A stretch of 6,835 nt of DNA from Actinomycetota bacterium (GCA_005788585.1 SYBY01000219.1:1-6835), one strand, 5' to 3'; positions 1 through 5,682 are shown, counted from the stretch's first letter. Notes: a model not told the origin generated them from the sequence alone. Numbers and translations are program-made.

Positions 1-1
1 C

Positions 2-310
2 GAGGAACTGAGCCGCATGCCCATCCGCGACGAGGCGATCAACGTCTTCATGGGCCTGCCCGGCGACGGGCCCCGCCTGGAGCTGACCTACAACTTCGGC
101 GTCGACAGCTACACGCACGGCACGGGCTACAACCACATCGCCATGACGGTCGACGACATGGCGGCGACGCTCGAGCGCCTGGCCTCGCTCGGCATCCAGC
201 CGGAGAAGCCGCCGTACACGGTGCGCGAGGGCGGCTCGCTGCTGTGCTTCGTGCGCGACCCCGACGACTACCGCATCGAGCTCATCGAGCGCGCCCCGGG
301 CACGAGCTGA
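2..310 (+). CDS. gloA: Lactoylglutathione lyase (glyoxalase I), 3' part only
   Basis: This is the C-terminal part of a VOC-fold glyoxalase I; the start lies before the window and the open frame already runs from base 2. The enzyme isomerises the hemithioacetal of methylglyoxal and a thiol (glutathione in the classical case) to the S-lactoyl thioester, in the cytoplasm. Counting from the first visible Met (base 17), the family landmarks are LELTYNFGVD with Glu22, GYNHIAMTVDD with His40, and RDPDDYRIELIE with Glu88. Glu-to-His is 18 residues and His-to-Glu is 48, the spacings of metal ligands Glu56, His74 and Glu122 in E. coli GloA. The first His ligand would lie upstream, outside the window. 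There are no insertions between these motifs, which fits the short Ni/Co-type bacterial enzyme. Many actinobacteria lack glutathione, so the physiological thiol is uncertain. The family assignment is firm. Confidence 0.9.
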   Translation, partial: EELSRMPIRDEAINVFMGLPGDGPRLELTYNFGVDSYTHGTGYNHIAMTVDDMAATLERLASLGIQPEKPPYTVREGGSLLCFVRDPDDYRIELIERAPGTS

Positions 311-322
311 CGCCACCCGGGG
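294..322 (+). terminator. GC-only stem-loop spanning the gloA stop codon (weak terminator candidate)
   Basis: CCCCGGG (294-300) and CCCGGGG (316-322) are perfect reverse complements around a 15-base loop that contains the gloA stop codon. No U-tract follows, so this is not a canonical intrinsic terminator. Each arm also contains CCCGGG, a common chance word at this GC content. It might slow or end gloA transcription before the downstream promoter. Low confidence. Confidence 0.3.
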
Positions 323-327
323 AGGAC

Positions 328-343
328 ATATCCGTCTGGATAT
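328..343. promoter_or_regulatory. Perfect inverted repeat, probable operator of the XRE/nucleotidyltransferase pair
   Basis: ATATCC-GTCT-GGATAT is a perfect 6-bp inverted repeat with a 4-bp spacer, ending 9 bases before the XRE start codon and overlapping the putative -10 box. It is an unusually AT-rich island in this DNA. XRE-type antitoxins typically bind such dyads as dimers and repress their own operon, so autoregulation is the natural reading. The sequence shows the dyad; binding is inferred. Confidence 0.5.
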
Positions 344-346
344 AGT
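341..346 (+). promoter_or_regulatory. Putative -10 box TATAGT, leaderless start
   Basis: TATAGT matches the TAnnnT actinobacterial -10 consensus. Its last base is 7 positions before the A of the ATG at 353, so a standard transcription start would fall on the start codon and give a leaderless mRNA. No convincing -35 is visible. It overlaps the right arm of the inverted repeat at 328-343. Confidence 0.5.
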
Positions 347-352
347 GGTCGC

Positions 353-673
353 ATGGATCCGGCTCGCACGCTTCGAGACGCCCGCATCGGGGCCGCGCTG
401 ACCCAGGCTGAGCTCGCCGCGCGGGCGGGCACCTCCCAGGCGACGCTCTCCGCGTACGAGCGCGGGCGCAAGGAGCCGTCGCTCGCCACGCTCGACCGGC
501 TGCTGCGGGCAACCGGCCGGCGGCTGTCGACCGCGCCCGCCGCACGGGAACCGACGCGTGCCGAGCTCGAGCTCACGGCGCGCCGGCTGGCCGACGTCCT
601 CGATCTCGCCGCCGCGCTGCCCACACACCACGAGCGCCACCTGCGCTACCCGCCGCTGCGCCGCGCGGCATGA
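353..673 (+). CDS. XRE-family helix-turn-helix protein, probable antitoxin
   Basis: This 106-residue protein has an N-terminal Cro/C1-type helix-turn-helix at about residues 6-58. The hallmark pattern is LTQAELAARAGTSQATLSAY (16-35), followed by ERGRKEPSLATLDRLLRATG. The remaining 45 or so residues are Arg/Ala/Leu-rich, probably helical (ELTARRLADVLDLAAAL), and have no domain I recognise; they could bind the partner protein. The gene begins at an ATG with no Shine-Dalgarno, 7 bases after a TATAGT box, and its stop overlaps the next gene's start (ATGA). A small DNA-binding protein encoded just upstream of an AbiEii-like nucleotidyltransferase is the usual antitoxin-toxin layout. The inferred job is therefore to repress the operon through the dyad at 328-343 and restrain the partner. 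The DNA-binding domain is secure; the antitoxin role is inferred. It could instead be a plain regulator. Confidence 0.88.
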   Translation: MDPARTLRDARIGAALTQAELAARAGTSQATLSAYERGRKEPSLATLDRLLRATGRRLSTAPAAREPTRAELELTARRLADVLDLAAALPTHHERHLRYPPLRRAA

Positions 674-1224
674 CGCTCCCCGAGAAGCTCGTGGCGATCC
701 ACCGCGCGCTCGACGCCGCAGCCCTCCCGCATGCCTTCGGCGGCGCGATCGCCCTCGCCTACGCGACACTCGACCCGCGGGGCACCAGCGACATCGACGT
801 CAACGTCTTCACGGACGCCGGCGACGCGTCGCGCGTCCTCGCGGGACTTCCCTCCGGCGTGGACGCGCCGGACGGGGCCGCGGAGGCACTCGCGCGCGAC
901 GGCCAGGCCCGCCTGTGGTGGGACGAGACCCCCGTCGACCTGTTCCTCGACACCGTCCCGCTGCACGCCGACGCCGCCGCGCACCGCCGGACCGTGCCGT
1001 TCGCGGGGACGGAGATCCCCGTCCTCGGCCCCGTCGAACTCGCGGTGTTCAAGGCGATGTTCGACCGCACGCAGGACTGGGCCGACATCGAGGCGATGCT
1101 CGCCGCGCAGACGCTCGACCCCGAGCAGGTCCGCATCGCCCTGGCCGACCTGCTGCCCCACGGCGACCAGCGGTTCGCCCGCCTGGCGGCGGCCGTCCGC
1201 GAAGCCGAGCGCCCGCACGAGTAG
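670..1224 (+). CDS. AbiEii-like nucleotidyltransferase, probable toxin
   Basis: This 184-residue protein has the layout of the DNA polymerase beta-like minimal nucleotidyltransferase fold. A Gly-Gly (24-25) in HAFGGAIALAY is followed by RGTSDIDVNVF with Asp41 and Asp43, the usual metal-binding pair. ETPVDLFLDTVP supplies a plausible third carboxylate, Asp90. The later segment LGPVELAVFKAMFDRTQDWADIEAML (about 119-144, with Lys128, Asp136 and Asp139) matches the helical part typical of AbiEii/AbiGii-type toxins and related families. Such toxins transfer nucleotides to RNA or protein targets; the target here cannot be read from sequence. The start ATG overlaps the XRE stop by 4 bases, implying translational coupling. 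All three acidic positions are intact, so it is probably active. It could also be a non-toxic nucleotidyltransferase. The fold is fairly sure; the toxin role is inferred from the pairing. Confidence 0.83.
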   Translation: MTLPEKLVAIHRALDAAALPHAFGGAIALAYATLDPRGTSDIDVNVFTDAGDASRVLAGLPSGVDAPDGAAEALARDGQARLWWDETPVDLFLDTVPLHADAAAHRRTVPFAGTEIPVLGPVELAVFKAMFDRTQDWADIEAMLAAQTLDPEQVRIALADLLPHGDQRFARLAAAVREAERPHE

Positions 1225-1227
1225 CCT
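1222..1227 (+). promoter_or_regulatory. Possible -10 box TAGCCT ahead of ppx
   Basis: TAGCCT fits TAnnnT and overlaps the nucleotidyltransferase stop codon, 10 bases before the ppx ATG at 1238. If used, it would start transcription about 4 bases before the ATG and give ppx a promoter independent of the upstream pair. There is no -35, and it is a weak match that may be chance. Confidence 0.22.
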
Positions 1228-1237
1228 CCGCCCACGG

Positions 1238-2737
1238 ATGGCAGGCCCCCAGCGCACCGCGGTCATCGACCTCGGATCCAACACGTTCCGCCTCGTCGTC
1301 TTCTCCGCGGGGAAGGGCTGGTGGCGCCGCAGCGACGAGATCTACGAACCCGTCCGGATCGGCGAGCAGATCGGAGCGGACGGCAAGCTCGGCAAGCCGC
1401 AGATGGAGCGCGCGCTGAACACCATCGACGTGTTCGCCCACTTCTGCCGGGCGACGAAGATCGACCCGACACGCATCCGCGCCGTGGCGACGAGCGCGAT
1501 CCGCGACGCGACGAACCGCGACAAGTTCGTCGCGGCCGCCCAGAAGCGCTCCGGCCTCGACATCGAGGTCCTCTCCCGCGAGGAGGAGGCGCGCTACGGG
1601 TTCCTCGCCGCGGTGAACTCGACGACGGTGCGGGACGGCGTGGTCCTCGACCTCGGCGGCGGCTCGATGCAGCTCGTCCGGGTCCGTGAGCGGCGCGCGG
1701 AGAAGCTCGCGTCCTGGCCGCTGGGCGCGGTGCGGATGACCGAGCAGTTCGGCGACGACCTCGACGCGCTGCGCGACCATGTCGCCGCGGCGCTCGCCGA
1801 CGGCGCGGCCTGGCTGCCGAAGGCGGGACGCCGGCTGGTCGGCATCGGCGGCACGGTCCGCAACCTGGCGTCGGCCGTGCAGGCGGCGGCCGGCCTGCCG
1901 TCCATGGGCGTGCAGGGCTTCCCCGTGCCCGCCGAGGCGCTGGACGAGCTTGTCGACCGCCTCGCCGCCCTCGACCCCGCCGAGCGCGGCAGAGTCCGCG
2001 GCATCAAGCCCGGGCGCGCCGACGTGATCCTCGCGGGCGCCGTCGTCATCCAGACCGTGCTGCGCGAAGGCGGGTTCGATGCGCTCGAGGTCACGGAGGC
2101 GGGGTTGCGCGAAGGCGTCTTCTTCGCCGAGCACCTCGAGGGAGATCCGCCGCTCTTCGGCGACGTCCGGCGCGAGAGCGTGCTGAACCTCGCCGCGCAG
2201 TACCAGGTTGACCCGGCGCACACCGCGCATGTCGCCGCACTCGCGCTCGGCATCTTCGATTCGCTCGCCGCCGACGGGGTGTTCACCGGCGATCCGATCG
2301 AGCGCCAGCTGCTGTGGGCCGCGTGCATGCTGCACGACATCGGCATGCGCATCGACTACGACGACCACCACAAGCACTCGCGCTACCTGATCCTCAACGC
2401 CGGCCTCCCCGGGTACTCCCCGATCGAAGTGGCGCTCATCGCCCAGGCCGCGCGGTATCACCGCAAGGGCATGTCCGAGCTCGGCCCCTACGCGAAGCTC
2501 GCCGGCCCCGGCGACGACAAGCGGCTCGACCGGCTCGCGGTCCTGCTCCGCCTGGGCGAGGACCTCGAGCGCAGCCGCGACCAGAGCGTCACCGCCGCCC
2601 ACGTCGCCGCGCGCGACGGGACGGTCACGCTCCGGCTGGAGGCCGACGAGGGCATCGAGGTCGCGCGCTGGGCCGCCGAGCGCGAGAAGGAACTGTTCGC
2701 CCGGGCCTTCGACCGCACGCTGACGATCGAGACCTGA
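1238..2737 (+). CDS. ppx: Ppx/GppA-family phosphatase with C-terminal HD domain
   Basis: This 499-residue cytoplasmic enzyme belongs to the family that hydrolyses terminal phosphates of polyphosphate (Ppx) or converts pppGpp to ppGpp (GppA). The ASKHA-fold core shows VIDLGSNTFRLVVF (phosphate loop, 9-22), AVATSAIRDATN, the acidic cluster SREEEARYGF with Glu115-117 (catalytic Glu region), LDLGGGSMQLV (137-147) and GIGGTVRNLA (202-211). From about residue 315 comes an HD-type domain with candidate metal ligands His331, His366-Asp367 (MLHDIG) and Asp442 (LRLGEDLERS), plus the family motif ARYHRKG around His408. The length is close to E. coli Ppx (513) and GppA (494), so it is the long form rather than the short HD-less actinobacterial form. 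Start: the frame is open far upstream, but those codons overlap the nucleotidyltransferase; ATG 1238 precedes the conserved IDLGSNT by the usual distance. No Shine-Dalgarno. Which substrate is preferred cannot be told, so the symbol is tentative. Confidence 0.93.
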   Translation: MAGPQRTAVIDLGSNTFRLVVFSAGKGWWRRSDEIYEPVRIGEQIGADGKLGKPQMERALNTIDVFAHFCRATKIDPTRIRAVATSAIRDATNRDKFVAAAQKRSGLDIEVLSREEEARYGFLAAVNSTTVRDGVVLDLGGGSMQLVRVRERRAEKLASWPLGAVRMTEQFGDDLDALRDHVAAALADGAAWLPKAGRRLVGIGGTVRNLASAVQAAAGLPSMGVQGFPVPAEALDELVDRLAALDPAERGRVRGIKPGRADVILAGAVVIQTVLREGGFDALEVTEAGLREGVFFAEHLEGDPPLFGDVRRESVLNLAAQYQVDPAHTAHVAALALGIFDSLAADGVFTGDPIERQLLWAACMLHDIGMRIDYDDHHKHSRYLILNAGLPGYSPIEVALIAQAARYHRKGMSELGPYAKLAGPGDDKRLDRLAVLLRLGEDLERSRDQSVTAAHVAARDGTVTLRLEADEGIEVARWAAEREKELFARAFDRTLTIET

Positions 2738-3642
2738 TGGTCAGCGTGCTGCGCGGCGACTGCTGGGAGGTGGCGGCCCGCCCGCCACACCCGGCGCTCC
2801 GCACGCACGTGCGACGGCTCGTCGGCTTCATCGAGCACGCGCCCGCCCCGGTCCGGCGGCTGGAGATGCCGTCGAGCACGGTGACGCTCATCGTGGGCTT
2901 CACGGACGAGGGCTGGGACGTCGAGCTGCCGTGGGCCCCCGGCGCGCCGCGGATGCGACTGCAGGCGTTCGTCGCCGGGCTGCACGGCACCGCCGCCGTC
3001 ACCGAGCAACATGGACGGGTCGGGGGCGTGCAGGTCGACCTCACGCCGGCGGGTGCGCATCAGCTGCTGTCCGTGTCGATGGCTGAGCTGGCGGGACGGG
3101 TGGCGCCGCTCGACGAGGGCGCAGGTGCTGACCCCGCGACGCGGTCCCTCGGGGAGCGCCTCGCGGACGCGCGCGGGTGGGACGCCCGGCTGGACCTCGT
3201 CGACGCCTGGCTCGCCGCACGGCTGGACGCCGGACCGCCGCCGGTGACCGAAGTCATGTGGGCATGCGCGCGCCTGGAGCGCTCCGGCGGTCGCCTGCCC
3301 GTCGCGGCGCTCGCCGAGGAGATCGGCTGGAGCCGACGGCATCTCGCCGCGCGGTTCCGCGACCAGGTCGGCGTCACGCCCAAGGCCCTGGCCCGGCTGC
3401 TGCGCTTCGAGCGGGCAGTCAGCGCGCTCGCCGGTGCGCGCGCCGACGACGTCGAGCTGGGCCGCGTCGCCCTCGACTGCGGCTACTACGACCAGGCGCA
3501 CTTCAACCGCGACTTCCGGTCGTTCGCCGGCGTCACCCCCGGGGCCTACCTCGCCGGACGCGCCGCTCCGGGCGCCGGGATCAGCGCGCAGGCCGTCCAG
3601 GAGGTCACATCCGTCCAAGACCCCGCACGTGTCGCCGCGTAG
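2737..3642 (+). CDS. AraC-family transcriptional regulator with DUF6597-like N-terminus
   Basis: This 301-residue regulator has a C-terminal pair of AraC helix-turn-helices. The first is LPVAALAEEIGWSRRHLAAR (187-206) followed by FRDQVGVTPKALARLLRFERA. The second lies in VALDCGYYDQAHFNRDFRSF (244-263) followed by AGVTPGAYL. The N-terminal half (HPALRTHVRRLVGFIE, MPSSTVTLIVGF, VQVDLTPAGAHQLL) resembles the DUF6597 sensor region of AraC regulators; its ligand is unknown to me. The ATG overlaps the ppx stop by one base (TGATG), so translation is probably coupled and there is no room for a separate Shine-Dalgarno. The tail QEVTSVQD resembles a C-terminal EVTFLQD-like ending I recall from regulators encoded beside VOC proteins, which is the case here. 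Likely role: sensing a small molecule and controlling the VOC gene downstream. The family is secure; the target is inferred from neighbourhood. Confidence 0.92.
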   Translation: MVSVLRGDCWEVAARPPHPALRTHVRRLVGFIEHAPAPVRRLEMPSSTVTLIVGFTDEGWDVELPWAPGAPRMRLQAFVAGLHGTAAVTEQHGRVGGVQVDLTPAGAHQLLSVSMAELAGRVAPLDEGAGADPATRSLGERLADARGWDARLDLVDAWLAARLDAGPPPVTEVMWACARLERSGGRLPVAALAEEIGWSRRHLAARFRDQVGVTPKALARLLRFERAVSALAGARADDVELGRVALDCGYYDQAHFNRDFRSFAGVTPGAYLAGRAAPGAGISAQAVQEVTSVQDPARVAA

Positions 3643-3651
3643 AACCCCGGC

Positions 3652-4053
3652 ATGGCACCGACCCTCTACCCCACCCTCCGCTACCGGGACCCCGACGCCG
3701 CGATCACATGGCTCAGCGATGCCCTGGGATTCGTCGCGACGGAGGTGTCCCGCGACGGCACCGGCAGCGTCGCCCATGCCGAGCTGGCGTTCGGCGACGG
3801 CCTCATCATGCTCGGCGCCCTGCCCGACGGCGACGCACCAGACCGGCTGCGCTACGAGCAGGGCGTCACCAGCACCTACGCCTACACGGCCGACCCCGAC
3901 GCGCTGTTCGCCCGCGCGACGGCAGCGACCCCGCCCGCCGAGGTGGCGATGGCGCTACGGGACACCGAATACGGCTCGCGCGAGTTCAGCGTCCGTGACC
4001 CCGAGGGCCACGTCTGGAGCTTCGGGACGTACCGACCGGCACCGGACACATGA
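3652..4053 (+). CDS. VOC-family (glyoxalase/bleomycin-resistance fold) protein, PhnB-like
   Basis: This 133-residue single-module VOC protein starts with TLRYRDPDAAITWLSDALGF, the usual opening beta-alpha unit. It continues with HAELAFGDGLIMLG (42-55) and ends with DTEYGSREFSVRDPEGHVWSFGTY (104-127), the characteristic VOC ending. The length is normal for a two-paired-beta-motif VOC protein. It is closer to the PhnB-like or bleomycin-resistance-like group than to the glyoxalase I at the start of the window, since it lacks that enzyme's LTYN and H-48-E signature. Members bind or modify small molecules, but the ligand cannot be read from sequence. It lies 9 bases after the AraC-like gene, with no Shine-Dalgarno. 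A degenerate TAGAAC overlaps the preceding stop at leaderless spacing, but it misses the final T of TAnnnT. The best reading is co-transcription with the regulator. Confidence 0.92.
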   Translation: MAPTLYPTLRYRDPDAAITWLSDALGFVATEVSRDGTGSVAHAELAFGDGLIMLGALPDGDAPDRLRYEQGVTSTYAYTADPDALFARATAATPPAEVAMALRDTEYGSREFSVRDPEGHVWSFGTYRPAPDT

Positions 4054-4062
4054 CCGGTGCCG
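4037..4062 (+). terminator. 9-bp perfect stem-loop across the VOC gene stop codon
   Basis: CGGCACCGG (4037-4045) and CCGGTGCCG (4054-4062) are perfect reverse complements around an 8-base loop whose last three bases are the TGA stop. It sits at the end of a long same-strand gene run and just ahead of a new promoter, where a terminator is expected. No U-tract follows, so it may act as a U-less stem terminator or an mRNA 3'-end stabiliser. Confidence 0.42.
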
Positions 4063-4080
4063 CGACAGGGCCGGTCCGAC

Positions 4081-4086
4081 TAGGGT
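4081..4086 (+). promoter_or_regulatory. Putative -10 box TAGGGT, leaderless diguanylate cyclase start
   Basis: TAGGGT fits TAnnnT. Its last T is 7 positions before the A of the ATG at 4093, the same spacing as the TATAGT box before the XRE gene, which predicts a leaderless mRNA. No clear -35 is visible; that region falls within or next to the stem at 4037-4062. Confidence 0.52.
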
Positions 4087-4092
4087 TCGGTC

Positions 4093-5439
4093 ATGTCGCC
4101 CGGCGACCGCACCACTGCCGGGAGCGGCCCGCAGCGCGAGGCTGAGCTGCTCGCCGGTGTCCTGCGCGCCGCCACCGAGTTCTCGATCATCGCCACCACG
4201 GCCGACGGGATCATCACGGTGTTCAACGAGGGAGCCGAGCGCATGCTCGGCTACCGCGCCGAAGACCTCGTCGGCCGCCGGACGCCCGAGGGGCTGCACC
4301 TCCCGGAGGAGATCGCGTCGCGCGCCGACGAACTCGGCCTGGAACCGACCTTCGACGTCTTCGTCCAGCTCGTCCGCGAGGGTCGTCGCGCCGAGACGCG
4401 CGAGTGGACGTACGTGCGCCGGGACGGCACCCACGTCCCGGTCTCCCTGACGGTCACGGCGATCCGCGACCCCGAGGGCGAGGTCACCGGCTTCGTCGGG
4501 ATCGGCCGCGACATCACCGAGAGCCGGCGGACACAGGCCGAGCTGCGTGCCGCCGAGGAGCTCTTCCGCAGCACGTTCGAGAACGCCGCGATCGGCGTCG
4601 CGCTCGTCGCGCCCGACGGGCGCTGGCTGCGGGTCAACCGCGCGCTCTGCTCGCTGCTGGGCTACAGCGCCGACGAGCTCCTCGCCGGCTCGTTTCAGGA
4701 CATCACGCACCCGGCCGACCTCCACGCCGACCTCGAGCTCGTCGAGTCCGTGCTCGCTGGCAGGGTCGACGGCTACGAGATGGAGAAGCGATACCTGCGC
4801 AAGGACGGCACGGTGATCTGGGCGCTGCTCACGGTCTCGCTCGTGCGCGCGGACGACGGGACCCCGCGGCACTTCGTCTCCCAGGTCCAGGACATCACCG
4901 CGCGCAAGCAGGCCGAGGCCGCCCTCGCCCATCAGGCCACCCACGACGACCTCACCGAGCTGTGGAACCGGCGGCGCATGGACGAGGAGCTCGAGCGCGT
5001 CGTCACCCACGCGCGGCGGTACGGGAGTGACGCCGCGCTGCTGATCGTCGACCTCGACGGGTTCAAGGCCATCAACGACCGGCTCGGGCACGCCGCCGGT
5101 GACGCGTTCCTGCACGCCGTGGGAGCCACGCTGCGCACCGCGTTGCGCGAGAGCGACTCGTGCGCCCGGCTCGGAGGCGACGAGTTCGCCGTCCTGCTCC
5201 CGCACAGCGACGAGGAGAGCGCCCGGCAGACCGGCGAGCGGATCGTGGCCGGGATCGGCACGCTGCGGTCCGGCCCGCGCCCGGACGACCCGCGATCGAC
5301 GGCGAGCGTCGGCGTCGCGCTCCTGCGCGCCGGCCTGGACTACGACGCCTGGATGCGCGCGGCCGACAAGGCGCTGTACGACGCCAAGGGCGCCGGAGGC
5401 GCCCGGGTGTCGGTCGCGCCCGCAGTCCCGGCGCCCTGA
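4093..5439 (+). CDS. PAS-PAS-GGDEF diguanylate cyclase
   Basis: This 448-residue protein makes c-di-GMP from two GTP. PAS domain 1 spans about residues 20-145 (FSIIATTADGIITVFNEGAE to GFVGIGRDITE) and PAS domain 2 about 155-275 (FRSTFENAAIGVALVAPDG to FVSQVQDITARKQ). Each ends in the short helical linker that joins PAS modules. The GGDEF domain spans about 281-440. The signature LGGDEFAVLLP is intact (GGDEF 361-365, with Asp363/Glu364), as is the metal-binding VDLDGFKAINDRLGH (Asp320). The I-site RESD (352-355) lies exactly five residues before GGDEF, so product feedback inhibition is expected. The usual DxLTGLxNRR opening reads DLTELWNRR. There is no transmembrane segment, signal peptide or EAL domain, so it is a soluble, signal-controlled cyclase; the PAS ligand is unknown. 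ATG 4093 follows a TAGGGT box at leaderless spacing and has no Shine-Dalgarno. It is probably a separate unit from the genes upstream. Confidence 0.95.
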   Translation: MSPGDRTTAGSGPQREAELLAGVLRAATEFSIIATTADGIITVFNEGAERMLGYRAEDLVGRRTPEGLHLPEEIASRADELGLEPTFDVFVQLVREGRRAETREWTYVRRDGTHVPVSLTVTAIRDPEGEVTGFVGIGRDITESRRTQAELRAAEELFRSTFENAAIGVALVAPDGRWLRVNRALCSLLGYSADELLAGSFQDITHPADLHADLELVESVLAGRVDGYEMEKRYLRKDGTVIWALLTVSLVRADDGTPRHFVSQVQDITARKQAEAALAHQATHDDLTELWNRRRMDEELERVVTHARRYGSDAALLIVDLDGFKAINDRLGHAAGDAFLHAVGATLRTALRESDSCARLGGDEFAVLLPHSDEESARQTGERIVAGIGTLRSGPRPDDPRSTASVGVALLRAGLDYDAWMRAADKALYDAKGAGGARVSVAPAVPAP

Positions 5440-5445
5440 TCCGCG

Positions 5446-5634
5446 TCAGCGGCGTGCAGCCAGCCCCGCCCGCGGAGTACGCGGAGCTCGGGCGTGCTGC
5501 ACGCGCAGCAGATGACGGGCGTTGCGATCGGCGGCAGCCGCAGCCGCGCCGATGCCGCTCGCGAGCGCGAGCGCACCGATGGTGAGCAGGGCCCACAGCC
5601 CGGCCACCAGAAGCACGACGTCCAGCACCTCCAC
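5446..5634 (-). CDS. Probable small single-span membrane protein (hypothetical)
   Basis: I do not recognise a family. Read on the minus strand, the 62-residue product has one strong hydrophobic segment (about residues 4-28, including VVLLVAGLWALLTIGALALA), an Ala run, then a basic tail with about ten Arg and two His. This fits a single-pass protein with its C-terminus in the cytoplasm. Two starts are possible. GTG at 5634 sits 7 bases after GGAGG within an 8-base match to the 16S 3' end (5639-5646); ATG at 5664 would give 72 residues but has only GGGAAGG directly abutting it. I prefer GTG. Third positions are mostly G or C, though less extremely than in neighbours. It ends 6 bases from the end of the diguanylate cyclase gene (convergent) and is divergent from the Nudix gene. 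It fills an otherwise empty 331-base gap. It could still be a chance frame. Confidence 0.5.
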   Translation of the reverse strand: MEVLDVVLLVAGLWALLTIGALALASGIGAAAAAADRNARHLLRVQHARAPRTPRAGLAARR

Positions 5635-5638
5635 CAGC

Positions 5639-5646
5639 TCACCTCC
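5639..5646 (-). promoter_or_regulatory. Strong Shine-Dalgarno GGAGGTGA for the small minus-strand gene
   Basis: The minus strand reads GGAGGTGA, complementary to the 16S rRNA 3' end over 8 bases, with 7 bases between GGAGG and the GTG at 5634. It decides the start choice and stands out because no plus-strand gene here has a comparable site. A second GGAGGTG occurs about 20 bases further in, inside the coding region, which leaves some ambiguity. Confidence 0.42.
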
Positions 5647-5670
5647 GGGGATCGACCGGAGCATCCTTCC

Positions 5671-5682
5671 CGGCCCGGGCCG
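5671..5682. repeat. 12-bp perfect palindrome in the divergent promoter region
   Basis: CGGCCCGGGCCG is a perfect 12-bp palindrome directly adjoining the putative minus-strand -10 box (5683-5688). The start predicted for that box (about 5676) falls at its centre. It could be an operator for the small minus-strand gene, but all-GC palindromes are not rare in this DNA. Confidence 0.4.

Noticed and set aside
731..1237. Upstream extension of the Ppx/GppA frame by about 169 codons
   Set aside because: The extension overlaps almost the whole nucleotidyltransferase gene in another frame and translates to Arg/Ser/Pro-rich low complexity. The conserved IDLGSNT motif starts only 9 residues after ATG 1238.
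1049..2602. Long open frame of 517 codons on the minus strand opposite the Ppx/GppA gene
   Set aside because: The complementary strand encodes every family motif of Ppx/GppA. The antisense product is low-complexity and Arg/Ala/Gly/Val-rich with no recognisable motif, as expected for GC-rich antisense shadow frames.
3640..3645. TAGAAC as a leaderless -10 box for the VOC gene
   Set aside because: The spacing to the ATG at 3652 equals the other leaderless boxes, but the conserved final T is missing and the TAG is simply the stop codon of the AraC gene.
2488..3777. Minus-strand open frame of 429 codons opposite the end of ppx and the AraC gene
   Set aside because: It spans two well-supported plus-strand genes and their junction and has no domain signature, so it is a GC-driven shadow.
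3955..5205. Minus-strand open frame of 416 codons opposite the diguanylate cyclase
   Set aside because: The plus strand carries two PAS domains and GGDEF. The antisense translation is charged low-complexity without motifs.
5398..5435. Imperfect stem (GGCGCCCGGG with CCCGGCGCC, one bulge, 19-base loop) before the diguanylate cyclase stop
   Set aside because: It lies inside coding sequence, needs a bulge and a large loop, and has no U-tract. It is easily chance at this GC content.
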